DNA of 64,000 nt from contig NZ_JAASQT010000004.1 of the NCBI RefSeq assembly GCF_011761985.1, forward strand, positions 1 to 64,000, written 5' to 3'. This document shows positions 54,522 to 64,000 of this stretch, piece by piece. A program made the position numbers and the translations under genes. This DNA comes from Brevundimonas terrae (GTDB taxonomy: Bacteria; Pseudomonadota; Alphaproteobacteria; Caulobacterales; Caulobacteraceae). The stretch's first letter is position 1; each line of letters begins with the position of its first letter. The notes under the pieces were generated by a model. The model did no database searches. It saw only the letters and a program-made list of their open reading frames with translations, and had not been told where the DNA came from.

Positions 54522-54553
54522 AAACGCCGGAGTAAAAACTCCGGCGTTTCTTT
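54522..54553 (-). terminator. rho-independent terminator after gltA
   Basis: Perfect 12-base arms AAACGCCGGAGT / ACTCCGGCGTTT, followed on the minus strand by a T-run, 24 bases past the gltA stop. Confidence 0.85.
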
Positions 54554-54576
54554 TTGTCTTGTTCGACGCGTTTGGA

Positions 54577-55872
54577 TTAACCGCGCTTGTCGATCGAAAC
54601 GTAATCGCGCTGCGTCGGGCCGGTATACAGCTGACGCGGGCGACCGATCTTCTGGGTCGGATCGGCCATCATTTCCTGCCACTGCGAGATCCAGCCAACG
54701 GTACGGGCCAGAGCGAACAGGACGGTGAACATGGTGGTCGGGAAGCCCATAGCCGACAGCGTGATGCCCGAATAGAAGTCGACGTTCGGGAACAGCTTGC
54801 GCGAGGTGAAGTATTCGTCCGACAGGGCGACCTTCTCCAGTTCCTTGGCAACCAGGAACAGCGGATCGTTGGCACGGCCGGTGGCTTCCAGCACTTCGTA
54901 AGCCGATTGCTGCATGACCTTGGCGCGCGGGTCGTAGTTCTTGTACACGCGGTGGCCGAAGCCCATCAGCTTGTACTTACGATCCTTAACGCCTTGGATG
55001 AATTCAGGAATACGGTCCGGAGTACCGATTTCCTTCAGCATGTTCAGCGCTTCTTCGTTCGCGCCGCCATGCGACGGGCCCCACAGGCAGGCGATGCCGG
55101 CTGCGATACAGGCGAACGGGTTGGCACCCGACGAACCGGCCAGACGGACGGTCGAGGTCGAGGCGTTTTGCTCGTGATCGGCGTGCAGGGTGAAGATGCG
55201 GTCCATGGCGCGGACCAGACGCGGATCAACCTGATAGTCTTCAGCCGGAACGGCGAAGCACATACGCAGGAAGTTCTCGGCATACGACAGGTCGTTGCGC
55301 GGCGACACGAACGGCTGGCCGATGTGGTACTTGTACGCACGGGCAGCGATGGTCGGCATCTTGGCGATCAGGCGGATAGCCGAGATATCGCGTTGGACCG
55401 GATCGTGGATGTCGAGGCTGTCATGATAGAAGGCCGACAGGGCACCAACGGTACCCACCATGATCGCCATCGGATGGGCGTCGCGGCGGAAGCCTTCGAA
55501 GAAGCGGTCGAACTGCGCATGCAGCATGGTGTGACGGGTGACCAGTTCCGAGAACTCTTCGTACTCGGCGGCGGTCGGCAGTTCGCCCTTCAGCAGCAGA
55601 TGACAAACTTCGAGGAAGTTCGACTGCGAAGCCAGTTGGTCGATCGGATAGCCGCGGTGCAGCAGCACACCTTCGTCACCGTCGATATAGGTCAGGCCCG
55701 ACTCGCACGAAGCGGTCGAGGTGAAACCCGGGTCAAAGGTGAAAGCGCCGGTACCGGCATATAGTTTGCGAATATCGATGACGTCCGGACCGGTCGAGCC
55801 GGAAAGGACGGGGAGTTCGATGCTCTTGTCGCCGATAGTGAGTGTGGCGGCAGGATTGGTTTTTTCAGTCAT
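54577..55872 (-). CDS. gltA: citrate synthase
   Basis: A 431-residue type II citrate synthase condensing oxaloacetate with acetyl-CoA. Catalytic regions [34 protein letters not shown] and [20 protein letters not shown] with the His and Asp residues of the family in place. N-terminal small beta domain as in Gram-negative hexameric enzymes. Downstream of gltX on the same strand with a 61-base gap. Confidence 0.97.
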   Translation of the reverse strand: MTEKTNPAATLTIGDKSIELPVLSGSTGPDVIDIRKLYAGTGAFTFDPGFTSTASCESGLTYIDGDEGVLLHRGYPIDQLASQSNFLEVCHLLLKGELPTAAEYEEFSELVTRHTMLHAQFDRFFEGFRRDAHPMAIMVGTVGALSAFYHDSLDIHDPVQRDISAIRLIAKMPTIAARAYKYHIGQPFVSPRNDLSYAENFLRMCFAVPAEDYQVDPRLVRAMDRIFTLHADHEQNASTSTVRLAGSSGANPFACIAAGIACLWGPSHGGANEEALNMLKEIGTPDRIPEFIQGVKDRKYKLMGFGHRVYKNYDPRAKVMQQSAYEVLEATGRANDPLFLVAKELEKVALSDEYFTSRKLFPNVDFYSGITLSAMGFPTTMFTVLFALARTVGWISQWQEMMADPTQKIGRPRQLYTGPTQRDYVSIDKRG

Positions 55873-55933
55873 CTGGGCCCCTTGTTATACTTGGACCTGG
55901 CGCGGGGAGGCGTTGGTCTGCGTGGTTGGGTGA

Positions 55934-57364
55934 TTACTTAGTCTGTTGCAGCGCATCATCCAAGCGCTGGAGACTATTGTCGCGACCAACTGCCACAAGA
56001 ATTTTGGCAATATCGGGAGCCGGTGCGCCGCCGGTTAGGGCGGCACGGGCAGAAGGTCCGATTTTTCCGAAGCCTACGCCTTCTTTTTCAGCAAAAAGTT
56101 TAAGCTCGGCTTCGAGGTTTTCAACCGACCAATCGGCCGTATTGGCCAGATGCTCACGAAGTCGTGAAAGTCGGTCGAGGTTTTCGCCCTGCAACATGGC
56201 CTGACTTTTCTCGTTAAACGAGATCGGATTAGCCAAAAGGGCGAACTGCACCTGATCGGCCAGTTCCGGCACCAATTTGGCGCGGTCCTTGATCAGGGGA
56301 AGGGTGCGTAGGACGGTTTCGCGTCCTGTGTCGTCAAGCGGTTGTCCGCGAGACGCCAGAATATCGGTCACGAGATCGAGCAGGCGCTGATCGTCGGCCT
56401 GACGGATCCAGTGGGCATTGACGTGGGCCAGCTTGTCAAAGTCCAGACGGGCCGGTGCCTTGTTGATACCGGCAAAATCGAACCACGCCTTGGCCTGTTC
56501 ATCGTCGAACAGTTCGTCATCGCCATGCGCCCAGCCGAGGCGCGCCAGATAGTTGCGCATGGCCTCGGGCAGATAGCCCATCTCGGCATATTCGTGCACG
56601 GCCTGAGCGCCGTGACGCTTGGACAGCTTGGCACCGTCGGGGCCGTGGATCAGCGGGATGTGCGCAAAGGTCGGGCGGGTCCAGTCCAGTGCATCATAGA
56701 TCAGGCTCTGGCGGGCGGCGTTGTTCAGGTGGTCATCACCACGGATCACATGGGTGATGCCCATGTCGTGGTCGTCCACCACAACGGCAAGATTATAGGT
56801 GGGAGCCCCATCCGAGCGCAGGATGACCAGATCATCCAGCGCCGAAGATTCCCAGCGTACCGAACCCTGAACCGCGTCATCGACGATAACAGCCTGATCC
56901 AGAGGACGGCGGAAGCGCACGGTGAACGGCTTTTGCAAGTCTTCGGCGGTCGGTTCGCGGTCACGCCATGGCGAGACAAAGTCCTTGCCCTCGGCCTTGG
57001 CGGCATCACGCAATGCGCCGGTTTCATCGGCGGTCAGGAAATCGCGATAGGCATGGCCGGTTTCCAGCAGTTGCTGTGCCACTTCGCGGTGACGGTCGGC
57101 GCGCGCATACTGATAGACGGTTTCCCCGTCGCCCAGCAGGTCCAACCATTCTAGACCGTCGAAAATCGCTTTTACGGCGTCTTCGGTCGAACGCTCACGG
57201 TCGGTATCCTCGATGCGAACGAGGAATTTGCCACCGTGGCCTTTGGCATAGAGCCAGTTGAATAACGCTGTTCTCGCGCCGCCAATATGCAGGTAGCCTG
57301 TCGGCGAGGGGGCAAAGCGGGTGACAACAGTCGAAGAAGACGAGTTCATAAGCGATGAGTCCAT
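55934..57364 (-). CDS. gltX: glutamyl-tRNA synthetase
   Basis: A 476-residue class Ib synthetase. RFAPSPTGYLHIGGARTALF (HIGH), VIRGDDHLNNAARQSLIYDA, and KLSKRHGA (KMSKS-type). The ATG at 57364 is chosen because AAGGA lies 8 bases upstream; an ATG five codons later and the long open frame to 57517 are less likely, the latter running into comEC. Divergent from comEC. Confidence 0.95.
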   Translation of the reverse strand: MDSSLMNSSSSTVVTRFAPSPTGYLHIGGARTALFNWLYAKGHGGKFLVRIEDTDRERSTEDAVKAIFDGLEWLDLLGDGETVYQYARADRHREVAQQLLETGHAYRDFLTADETGALRDAAKAEGKDFVSPWRDREPTAEDLQKPFTVRFRRPLDQAVIVDDAVQGSVRWESSALDDLVILRSDGAPTYNLAVVVDDHDMGITHVIRGDDHLNNAARQSLIYDALDWTRPTFAHIPLIHGPDGAKLSKRHGAQAVHEYAEMGYLPEAMRNYLARLGWAHGDDELFDDEQAKAWFDFAGINKAPARLDFDKLAHVNAHWIRQADDQRLLDLVTDILASRGQPLDDTGRETVLRTLPLIKDRAKLVPELADQVQFALLANPISFNEKSQAMLQGENLDRLSRLREHLANTADWSVENLEAELKLFAEKEGVGFGKIGPSARAALTGGAPAPDIAKILVAVGRDNSLQRLDDALQQTK

Positions 57365-57443
57365 TAGGTGCGTCCTTATACGCCCGTCGCCGACAAAGCG
57401 AAGCCTTGCAGTAAAGTTGATCGGCGGTTTGCGCGCCTTGCTG

Positions 57444-59516
57444 ATGCGCGAATGGAGCGCACAGGCGACGAGGTGGCCATTATGGAGCGCGGTTTTCTTT
57501 GGCTCTGGCTGTGCCATCTATTTCGCTCTGAAGACGGAGCCGCCGGTATTGCCTCTGTTTTTAATGGGCTTTTTATCCGTTGTGGCGTGGCTTTTGGCCA
57601 AGTGGCGAGGGATGGGGCGTGGCATCACACTGTCCTTGTTGATGGTGGCCTGCGTGCTGTCAGGGATGTGGGTGGCCAAGGCACGATCCGATGCGGTGGC
57701 GGCCCCGATTGCGCCCTCTATAACCAAACCGACTTTGGTCGAGGCCTATGTCATTGACGTCGATTCACCGGGGGCACGTGGCCACAGGGTGGTGCTGGCT
57801 CCGGTACGGATCAGGGGAATCGCCTTCGAGGACGTGCCACACAGGCTGCGAGCGACGGTAAAGGGGGCTCCGCCAAGGCCGGGTGACGCGGTGTCGATTT
57901 ATGGCCTGCTGAATCCGCCACCGGCTCCGGCCAGTCCGGCATCTTATGATTTTGGCCGGATGGCATGGTTCGAGAGCTTGGGCGGGGTACTGTTTGGCTT
58001 GGGCGATACGCGCGAGGCACATCTTAGGGTGCCAACGTGGCGCGTCCGGATGGAAATGCGGATCAATGCCGTGCGCTTTAATATGGCCGAGCGACTGGTG
58101 GCACGTCTGGGGCCACAGCGCGGTGGCATAGCGGCGGCCATGGTGACGGGGCACGAGACGTGGATCGGTGAAGATGATCTTCAGGCCATGCGCGATTCCG
58201 GCTTGGCGCACATCCTGTCGATTTCGGGGCTGCACATGGCCGTGGTCGGAGGGTTTTCCTTTTTTCTGGTGCGCCTGTTGGTGGCGCTTTGGCCGTGGCT
58301 AGCGCTGCGTGTGTCGGGAAAGAAGGTGGCGGCAGTGGGGGGATTACTGGCTGTCGGGGCGTATCTGGTGATTTCAGGTGCGCCGCCACCGGCCGAGCGC
58401 GCGGCGGTGACGGCCAGCATAGCCTTTATCGCCATCCTGCTGGATCGACGGGCGATTAGTATGAGGGCTTTGGCGGCCGCGGCCTTTGTGGTGCTGTTGT
58501 TACGGCCTGAATCGGTGATTGCACCGGGGTTTCAGATGTCGTTTGCGGCAACAGCGGCACTGGTCGCATTGGCTGAAATCTGGCCGCGCAGGATCAAGGA
58601 GATCAACACGCCGTGGCCCATTGCCGCAATCCAGCGTGCGGGATCATGGGCATTGGCAGCCGTGTCGGCCAGTCTGGTCGCGGGGATGGCGACAGGTCCG
58701 TTCGTCATGCACCATTTCAACCGGACCAGCATGTATGGGCTGGTGGCCAACATGGCCAGTGCGCCATTGGCTGACCTGATTATGCTCCCCAGTTTGGCAT
58801 TAGGGGCATTGCTGGAACCGGTTGGTCTGGGGGCACCGTTCCTTTGGCTGGCAGGGCAGGGTGTCGGTTTCATGCTGGTGATTGGCCATTGGGCGGCAGA
58901 CTTGCCTGGGGCGGTTCACACCATGCCCAGTGCGCCTGCTATGGCCCTACCGGTGGCGTTTGTAGGCATATTGTTCATGTGCCTGTGGCGCGGGTGGCTG
59001 AGGGTTCTAGGATTGCCGTTGGCCTGTGCGGTCCTGCTTTGGCCGCGGCCTCAAGTGCCGGATATCTGGATCGGCGATGCGGCGACTAATGCCGCTGTGG
59101 TTCGCGGGCATGAGGCAGAGGTGTTTCGCAAGGTGCGGGCCTTTGCATCCACCATGTGGGCACAGCGATGGAATCTGGATGTCACCGAGCGCCCGAAGGA
59201 AGGCTGGAAATGCGGGCGAACCTATTGCCGAGCCGATGCGGGGCGGATGCCTGTCGCGCTGTGGTGGGGACGCGCCGTGCCGGACGAAAAGGTCATGTCG
59301 GCAATGTGTGCGAGTGCCGAGGTTGTTGCGGTCAGGTCCGAAGTGCCTTCACTACCGCATGAATGCGCGGATACACTGGTTCTGGATGGTCGTGATTTTG
59401 CGACCAAGGGGGCCGTAGAGCTTTGGCGTACCCAGAGCGGCTGGAAGGCCCGTTGGGTACGCGATGTTCGCGGTGAGCGCCCGTGGTCGCGCTGGGGCGA
59501 CCCTGACTATCAGTGA
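57444..59516 (+). CDS. comEC: ComEC/Rec2-family competence membrane protein
   Basis: A polytopic protein of about 690 residues. The competence core reads [20 protein letters not shown], followed by membrane helices with [20 protein letters not shown] and [20 protein letters not shown]; an N-terminal DUF4131-type region precedes it. The C terminus is short and lacks the metallo-beta-lactamase domain of longer ComEC proteins. It would pass transforming DNA across the inner membrane. The start is uncertain: the ATG at 57444 has no clear ribosome site and the frame is open further upstream. Its 3' end overlaps convergent lexA by 7 bases. Confidence 0.88.
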   Translation: MREWSAQATRWPLWSAVFFGSGCAIYFALKTEPPVLPLFLMGFLSVVAWLLAKWRGMGRGITLSLLMVACVLSGMWVAKARSDAVAAPIAPSITKPTLVEAYVIDVDSPGARGHRVVLAPVRIRGIAFEDVPHRLRATVKGAPPRPGDAVSIYGLLNPPPAPASPASYDFGRMAWFESLGGVLFGLGDTREAHLRVPTWRVRMEMRINAVRFNMAERLVARLGPQRGGIAAAMVTGHETWIGEDDLQAMRDSGLAHILSISGLHMAVVGGFSFFLVRLLVALWPWLALRVSGKKVAAVGGLLAVGAYLVISGAPPPAERAAVTASIAFIAILLDRRAISMRALAAAAFVVLLLRPESVIAPGFQMSFAATAALVALAEIWPRRIKEINTPWPIAAIQRAGSWALAAVSASLVAGMATGPFVMHHFNRTSMYGLVANMASAPLADLIMLPSLALGALLEPVGLGAPFLWLAGQGVGFMLVIGHWAADLPGAVHTMPSAPAMALPVAFVGILFMCLWRGWLRVLGLPLACAVLLWPRPQVPDIWIGDAATNAAVVRGHEAEVFRKVRAFASTMWAQRWNLDVTERPKEGWKCGRTYCRADAGRMPVALWWGRAVPDEKVMSAMCASAEVVAVRSEVPSLPHECADTLVLDGRDFATKGAVELWRTQSGWKARWVRDVRGERPWSRWGDPDYQ

Positions 59517-60211
59517 TAGCGGCGGATCAGGCCGACCAGCTTGCCCTGAACCTCGACCTGATCGGGACCGAAGATTCGGGTCTCATAAAGACGGTTGGCA
59601 GGCTCAAGGGCAATCGACTGGCCCTTTTTACGCAGGCGTTTCAGCGTGGCTTCCTCGCCCTCGACCAAAGCCACAACAATCTCGCCAGAATTGGCCTGAT
59701 TGATGCGTTTGATGACGACCACATCACCGTCGAGGATGCCGGCCTCGATCATCGAGTCGCCCTCGATTTCGAGCAGATAGTGTTCACCAGCGCCCAGCAT
59801 GGTTTCCGGTACGAAAAGGCGGTCGGTTTCGTGCTGGATGGCGGTAATCGGGGTACCCGCAGCGATCTTGCCGAGCAGTGGCAGTTCGCGAACGTCATTA
59901 GCCGCCATGTGAGACTGAGTGCGGTTCTGGCCACCACCTTCGATCACGTCCGGCTTAAACGGTGCGCGGCCACGGGAAGGTGCGGCAGCGGTGGCTTGTT
60001 CGGGCAGCTTCACAACCTCAAGCGCGCGCGCACGGTGTGCCAGACGACGAATGAAGCCGCGTTCCTCAAGGGCCGTAATCAGGCGGTGGATGCCCGATTT
60101 GGACGCCAGATCCAGCGCCTCCTTCATTTCGTCGAAGGACGGCGACACACCCGTCTCCTTGATACGTTCATGGATGAACATCAGGAGTTCGTGCTGCTTT
60201 TTAGTGAGCAT
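59510..60211 (-). CDS. lexA: LexA repressor
   Basis: A 233-residue SOS repressor. Winged-helix DNA-binding domain ([40 protein letters not shown]), an alphaproteobacterial extended linker (about 70-110), autocleavage site A118-G119 in [11 protein letters not shown], catalytic S153 ([10 protein letters not shown]) and K168 (VVVIKR). It binds GTTC-N7-GTTC. Two such boxes in its own promoter indicate autoregulation, and two more at 35.3 kb point to local targets. Confidence 0.97.
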   Translation of the reverse strand: MLTKKQHELLMFIHERIKETGVSPSFDEMKEALDLASKSGIHRLITALEERGFIRRLAHRARALEVVKLPEQATAAAPSRGRAPFKPDVIEGGGQNRTQSHMAANDVRELPLLGKIAAGTPITAIQHETDRLFVPETMLGAGEHYLLEIEGDSMIEAGILDGDVVVIKRINQANSGEIVVALVEGEEATLKRLRKKGQSIALEPANRLYETRIFGPDQVEVQGKLVGLIRRYH

Positions 60212-60227
60212 GAGGCAAGCGCTTTCA

Positions 60228-60242
60228 GAACAAGGCGTGAAC
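60228..60242 (-). promoter_or_regulatory. LexA box 1 of lexA
   Basis: GAAC-AAGGCGT-GAAC (GTTC-N7-GTTC on the minus strand), 17-31 bases upstream of the lexA start codon. Confidence 0.8.
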
Positions 60243-60252
60243 CGTTGCTGAT

Positions 60253-60267
60253 GTTCTGTAAGTGTTC
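60253..60267 (-). promoter_or_regulatory. LexA box 2 of lexA
   Basis: GTTC-TGTAAGT-GTTC, 10 bases beyond box 1 and centred 25 bases from it. Confidence 0.8.
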
Positions 60268-60401
60268 TGGTTAAAAGTCAACTAACGCCAAACACCTCGT
60301 TGCGTGACGCAATGAGGGTGTCGTGTTGAGATGACTTTATTTTCTGGAAGTATTTTGGACCAAGAGCGGTATGCGCCACTCCATCTTCATGAGAAGGGGA
60401 G

Positions 60402-60478
60402 TGGCGCGAGTGACGGGGCTCGAACCCGCGACCTCCGGCGTGACAGGCCGGCACTCTAACCAACTGAGCTACACCCGC
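60402..60478 (-). tRNA. tRNA-Asp (anticodon GTC)
   Basis: Minus strand GCGGGTGTAGCTCAGTTGG, anticodon stem-loop GCCGGCCTGTCACGCCGG, T-arm GCGGGTTCGAGCCCCGT, encoded CCA; 77 bases. Confidence 0.95.
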
Positions 60479-60658
60479 TTGGTCCCGTTCGCGCCGTGTC
60501 CGGCGGGAACGAGGTGGTGTTTAGGTGGGGCAGCGTTTAGGGTCAACATAAAAACGTGCAGACCCCTGAAAAAATACGCCAATTTTGAAAATCGACGCTC
60601 CGTGAAGGTGCGTAAAACTTGCCGCTTTGGGAGGTGAAATGCCCGTAGGATCGGGCTT

Positions 60659-61216
60659 TTAGTGGGTGTCTTTTATCGCCAAACCGGCGGTGTCCGGTGG
60701 CGTATCGCCTCCGCTGTTCAGCGGCTTTTGCATGAAGATGACATCGCGCCAGCCGTCATGTTTCCACCCTGCGGCGTGAAAAATACCGGAATCAGCGAAT
60801 CCTCTAGAGCGATGAAGGGCAATCGAGCCTTGATTTTCCGAGTCGCCGATGACCGCGACCATCTGGCGAAGGCCTATTTTCGCGCAAGAATCGATGAGGG
60901 CATCCAAAAGACGCCCTCCGATTCCCATGCCGCGGGCGTTGGCGGCCAGATAAATCGAATCCTCGACCATGTAGCGATAGGCCTCGCGGGCACGAAATGG
61001 GCCCGCATAGGCATAGCCCAGAACCGTACCGTCCGATTCTGCGACGAGGCGTGGGAGGCCCAAGGCCGCCACATAGGCAAAACGGGCCTTCATTTCGGCA
61101 AGCTCGGGCGCTTCCAGCTCGAAGGTGCCGCATCCATTGGCGACATTTTCGGCATAGATGGCGGTGATGGCGGGGAAGTCTGTTTCCACCGCCTCACGGA
61201 TTACCGCATCGCGCAT
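60659..61216 (-). CDS. GNAT N-acetyltransferase (phosphinothricin acetyltransferase-like)
   Basis: A 185-residue acetyl-CoA-dependent transferase. IREAVETDFPAITAIYAENV at the start, GYAYAGPFRAREAYRYMVED, acetyl-CoA loop ANARGMGIGGRLLDALIDSC (Q/RxxGxG/A) and SIALHRSRGFADSGIFHAAG. Similar to the Pat/Bar-type and amino-acid N-acetyltransferases; substrate unknown. Its ATG overlaps the stop of the oligopeptidase gene upstream, so they form an operon. Confidence 0.9.
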   Translation of the reverse strand: MRDAVIREAVETDFPAITAIYAENVANGCGTFELEAPELAEMKARFAYVAALGLPRLVAESDGTVLGYAYAGPFRAREAYRYMVEDSIYLAANARGMGIGGRLLDALIDSCAKIGLRQMVAVIGDSENQGSIALHRSRGFADSGIFHAAGWKHDGWRDVIFMQKPLNSGGDTPPDTAGLAIKDTH

Positions 61217-63414
61217 CAGGCGAAGTCTCGTTCCCAGCCCTTGTTCACGGCCCAGATGGCAAAGGCGTAATCGAGGGCAATGTCCTTCAGATAGTCAAAG
61301 CGCCCCGACGAGGCGAAGTGACCGGCTTCCATATTGATCTTGAGAAGGATCGGATTGATCGAGGTGGTGACAGGGCGCAGACGCGCGACCCATTTTTGCG
61401 GCTCCCAATAGGTCACGCGCGGATCGGACAGGCCGCCGGTGGCCAGAATGGCCGGATAGGCTTTGGGGCCAATCTGGTCATAGGGGCTGTAGGACCACAT
61501 ATAGTCATAGGCCTCGGCATCCTCGATCGGGTTGCCCCATTCGGGCCATTCCGGCGGGGTCAGCGGCAGGCTGGTGTCGCTCATGGTGTTGATCAGGTCC
61601 ACGAACGGAACCCCGCCAATCACACCGGCCCACAGGTCCGGGCGCATATTTGTGACAGCCCCGACCAACAGACCACCGGCAGAGCGGCCCTCAGCGACGA
61701 TGTTTCCAGCGCGGGCATAGTTCTTGTCGATCAGATGCTCTGCTGCGGCAATGAAGTCGGTGAAGGTGTTCTTCTTTGTGAAGCGACGGGCATCGAGGAA
61801 CCAGTTCCAGCCCTTGTCGGCACCACCGCGAATATGGGCGATGGCATAGATAAAGCCACGATCCACCAGCGACAGGCGGTTGGTCGAGAAACTGGCGCTC
61901 ATCGACATGCCATAGGAACCATAGCCATAAAGCAGCACAGGTGCAGAGCCATCTACCGGCGTGTTCTTGTGGCGCAGGATCGATACCGGCACCAGTTGGC
62001 CATCGGATGCAGGTGCGTTCAGACGCTCGACCACATAGTCGGCGGCGTTATGGCCCGACGGGACTTCTTGCACCTTGCGCAAGGTGCGCTCGCGCGACTT
62101 CTGGTCATAGTCATAGACCGAGGTCGGCGTGGACATGGAGTTATAGGTGTAACGGATCGTCGGGGTGTCGAACTCTGACGCACCGGCCAGAGACAGGCTG
62201 TAGGCCGGTTCATCGACAGCGATCTCGTGTTCGGAGCCTGCGCGGTCACGGATGACGATGCGGGTATTGGCGTCAAAGCGTTCCTGACGGGATACGAAAT
62301 CCTTGGTCAGGTCGAAGCCTTCGATGTAGCGGCCCGGTGTATGGGCCACGAGGTCTTTCCAGTTGGCCTTGGCTGGCGCATCGGTCGGGGCTTCGACGAT
62401 CTTGAAGTCCATTGCATCGTCGGCATTGGTGCGAATGACCCAGCGGTCGCCCCAGTGGTCCATCTCATAGAGGCGGGCTTCGACGCGCGGCTCTACGACA
62501 ACCGGCGTTGCGGTGGGCTGGGAACCGGGGATCAGGCGGGTTTCCGAGGTTTCCTGATTGGCAACGCTGATCTGGATGAAGGCGTCATCCGAGCTGCGGC
62601 CAAGGCCAAGGAACATGCCTTCATCGGCTTCTTCGTAAACCAGAGTGGTTTCACCACCGCGCACGGGTCGACGGAAAATCTTGTCCGGTCGGCCATTATC
62701 GTTGCGGTTGATCCAGAAGATCCACTGGCTGTCGGGCGAGAAGGTGAAATCGCCCGTCGCGGAATCAATAGCATCCGGCAGGACCGCGCCAGTGACCAAA
62801 TCCTTGATGTAGATTTTGAAGACCTCGGAGCCTTGGGCATCCTCGGAATAGCCATAGAGGTTGTGGTCAGGGCTGGCTTCCACACTGCCGACGTCCGAAT
62901 AGGCCTTATCCTTGGCCAGTGCATTGGCATCCAGCAGGATCACCTCGCCATCGGTGCGTCCGCGCGGGCGACGGCAATAGAGCGGGTGCTGATCGCCGGT
63001 ATTATAGCGGGTGTAATACTCCCAAGGACCGTCAGCGGCGGGCACCGAAGCGTCGTCTTCCTTGATGCGGCCCTTCATCTCCTCGAACATCTGGTTCTGG
63101 AGCGGCAGGGTCGAGGCCATCATGGCCTCGCGGTAGGCGTTTTCTTCGTTCAGGTGGTCGCGGACATCGGCCTTGATCAGCTTGGGATCGCGCAGAACGG
63201 CCTGCCAGTTGTCGTCCTTCATCCACTGGTATTCATCGGTGCGGGTGCGGCCCAGCTGCTCGATGGTGACAGGGACTTTTTTGGCGACGGGCGCAACGGG
63301 ACGGGACATTCGGGCTCCGGTAGTCAGGTTTACCGCACGGGGGCGGGCAAGGGCGGGGGATGCGGCCAGAAGGCTGGTAGCAGCACTGGAAGCGATAAGT
63401 TCGCGGCGATTCAT
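61216..63414 (-). CDS. ptrB: S9A oligopeptidase B
   Basis: A 732-residue serine peptidase. N-terminal export-like sequence (MNRRELIASSAATSLLAASP...ALA) with a twin-Arg-like RR, beta-propeller domain, then alpha/beta hydrolase domain with nucleophile motif AEGRSAGGLLVGAVTNMRPD, HIRGGADKGWNWF and catalytic His in MEAGHFASSGRFDYLKDIAL. It would cut short peptides after basic residues, probably in the periplasm. GAGGGGGT before the ATG at 63414 supports this start. Confidence 0.93.
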   Translation of the reverse strand: MNRRELIASSAATSLLAASPALARPRAVNLTTGARMSRPVAPVAKKVPVTIEQLGRTRTDEYQWMKDDNWQAVLRDPKLIKADVRDHLNEENAYREAMMASTLPLQNQMFEEMKGRIKEDDASVPAADGPWEYYTRYNTGDQHPLYCRRPRGRTDGEVILLDANALAKDKAYSDVGSVEASPDHNLYGYSEDAQGSEVFKIYIKDLVTGAVLPDAIDSATGDFTFSPDSQWIFWINRNDNGRPDKIFRRPVRGGETTLVYEEADEGMFLGLGRSSDDAFIQISVANQETSETRLIPGSQPTATPVVVEPRVEARLYEMDHWGDRWVIRTNADDAMDFKIVEAPTDAPAKANWKDLVAHTPGRYIEGFDLTKDFVSRQERFDANTRIVIRDRAGSEHEIAVDEPAYSLSLAGASEFDTPTIRYTYNSMSTPTSVYDYDQKSRERTLRKVQEVPSGHNAADYVVERLNAPASDGQLVPVSILRHKNTPVDGSAPVLLYGYGSYGMSMSASFSTNRLSLVDRGFIYAIAHIRGGADKGWNWFLDARRFTKKNTFTDFIAAAEHLIDKNYARAGNIVAEGRSAGGLLVGAVTNMRPDLWAGVIGGVPFVDLINTMSDTSLPLTPPEWPEWGNPIEDAEAYDYMWSYSPYDQIGPKAYPAILATGGLSDPRVTYWEPQKWVARLRPVTTSINPILLKINMEAGHFASSGRFDYLKDIALDYAFAIWAVNKGWERDFA

Positions 63415-63449
63415 GGACACCCCCTCAAATGATCTTTGGAGCGGACCTT

Positions 63450-64000
63450 GTGCCTGTCGCGGCGTCAGGTCAAATGGCGGTTATGGCCATTGATGCACTT
63501 CCCCCCGAACCGCCCGTTGCCCAGATGCCTGCTGCCGAGTGGGATATGACGCTGGGGCTTATCAATGCGACGGTCCAGTTGGACCAGAATATTGGCGAGG
63601 GACGCCGTAAGGTTGGGACGGGCTTTCTGGTTCAGGCCCCGCGACCGGACGGCACGCCGCGCCTTTTGCTGGTGACGGCAGAGCATGTGTTCCGTGTCAT
63701 GCCCAATCCTGTGGCCCGTATTGGATGGCGCTTTGCCGAAAGTGACGGCAACTGGCGCTATGCCCCTGCGGACCTGCCGATCCGACAGGAAGACGGCACG
63801 CCACTGTGGACCCAGCACCCGACAGAAGATGTGGCGGTTCTGGAAATCACAGCCCCTGAAGAGTTTACCCGCGCGGCCATTCCGGTCGGCTGGATTGCCA
63901 ATGCCAATACGTTCGACCAATGGCGCATGGGGCCGGGGGACGAGCTATTTGCCTTGGGGTATCCGCATGGCCTGTCGGCCAATCGTGCGGGCTTTCCGAT
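63450..64000 (+). CDS. trypsin-like serine protease, 5' part
   Basis: The frame runs off the window, so only about 183 residues are seen. LVQAPRPDGTPRLLLVTAEH has the catalytic His in TAEHVF, and HPTEDVAVLEI has the catalytic Asp in DVAVLE; the Ser region (GDELFALGYPHGLSANRAGF) is just beginning. This resembles trypsin-like peptidase_2 proteins rather than HtrA. The GTG at 63450 follows GGAG by 8 bases; the ATGs at 63429 and 63474 are alternatives. Divergent from ptrB. Confidence 0.7.
   Translation, partial: MPVAASGQMAVMAIDALPPEPPVAQMPAAEWDMTLGLINATVQLDQNIGEGRRKVGTGFLVQAPRPDGTPRLLLVTAEHVFRVMPNPVARIGWRFAESDGNWRYAPADLPIRQEDGTPLWTQHPTEDVAVLEITAPEEFTRAAIPVGWIANANTFDQWRMGPGDELFALGYPHGLSANRAGFP

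Noticed and set aside
54346..55764. A 472-codon plus-strand frame
   Set aside because: Antisense to gltA and to the small-protein gene; gltA motifs are unambiguous.
62227..63432. A 401-codon plus-strand frame
   Set aside because: Antisense shadow of the oligopeptidase gene.
1..64000. CRISPR array
   Set aside because: No regularly spaced repeats with unique spacers seen. The phased TTCCCTGWTA motifs are too short and too close to be CRISPR repeats.

Overview
The window is chromosomal DNA of an alphaproteobacterium, most likely a Caulobacteraceae member (Brevundimonas/Asticcacaulis/Caulobacter group). This is inferred from a PopZ polar organiser gene next to valS, a 29-codon SidA-like SOS division inhibitor just upstream of dnaE, GTTC-N7-GTTC LexA boxes, and the order rpsB-tsf-pyrH-frr-uppS-cdsA-dxr-rseP-bamA-skp-lpxD-fabZ-lpxA-lpxI-lpxB. 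Genus assignment is inference only.

Positions 1 to about 14,700 are an accessory island ending at a tRNA-Ser gene. It opens with the 5' end of an apparent IS1182-type transposase gene. Next comes an unrecognised locus: a membrane protein and a SEC-C zinc-motif protein on the minus strand, divergent from a 1266-residue protein with a C-terminal PD-(D/E)XK nuclease motif. A small region follows with an Xre regulator, a decayed second copy of that regulator and matching operator-like repeats. The rest is a phage-derived module: large terminase, DUF5681 protein and ParB-methyltransferase fusion on the minus strand, then DUF3489, DUF2924 and a large serine recombinase on the plus strand. Helically phased TTCCCTGWTA repeats lie between the recombinase gene and the tRNA.

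Positions 14,900 to 34,100 are mostly housekeeping: rlpA, tmk-holB-tatD-MBL hydrolase, two tandem tenA-like genes behind a structured leader, several small conserved proteins, duplicated tRNA-Asn genes, tRNA-Cys, a SpoU methyltransferase, a degenerate PIMT homologue, a TolC-type outer-membrane protein, popZ, valS, tlyA and a TrmA/RlmD-type methyltransferase.

Positions 34,100 to 39,400 form an SOS-linked segment. A radical SAM gene of the PA0069 type and a tiny SidA-like gene diverge from a region with two LexA boxes, followed by dnaE. lexA itself, at 59.5-60.2 kb, has two further boxes. Positions 39,400 to 54,300 hold the translation, isoprenoid and envelope cluster, in which many genes overlap by 1-4 bases and are probably translationally coupled. 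The remainder holds a 59-residue conserved small protein, gltA, gltX, comEC, lexA, tRNA-Asp, a GNAT acetyltransferase with oligopeptidase B, and the start of a trypsin-like protease cut by the window end.
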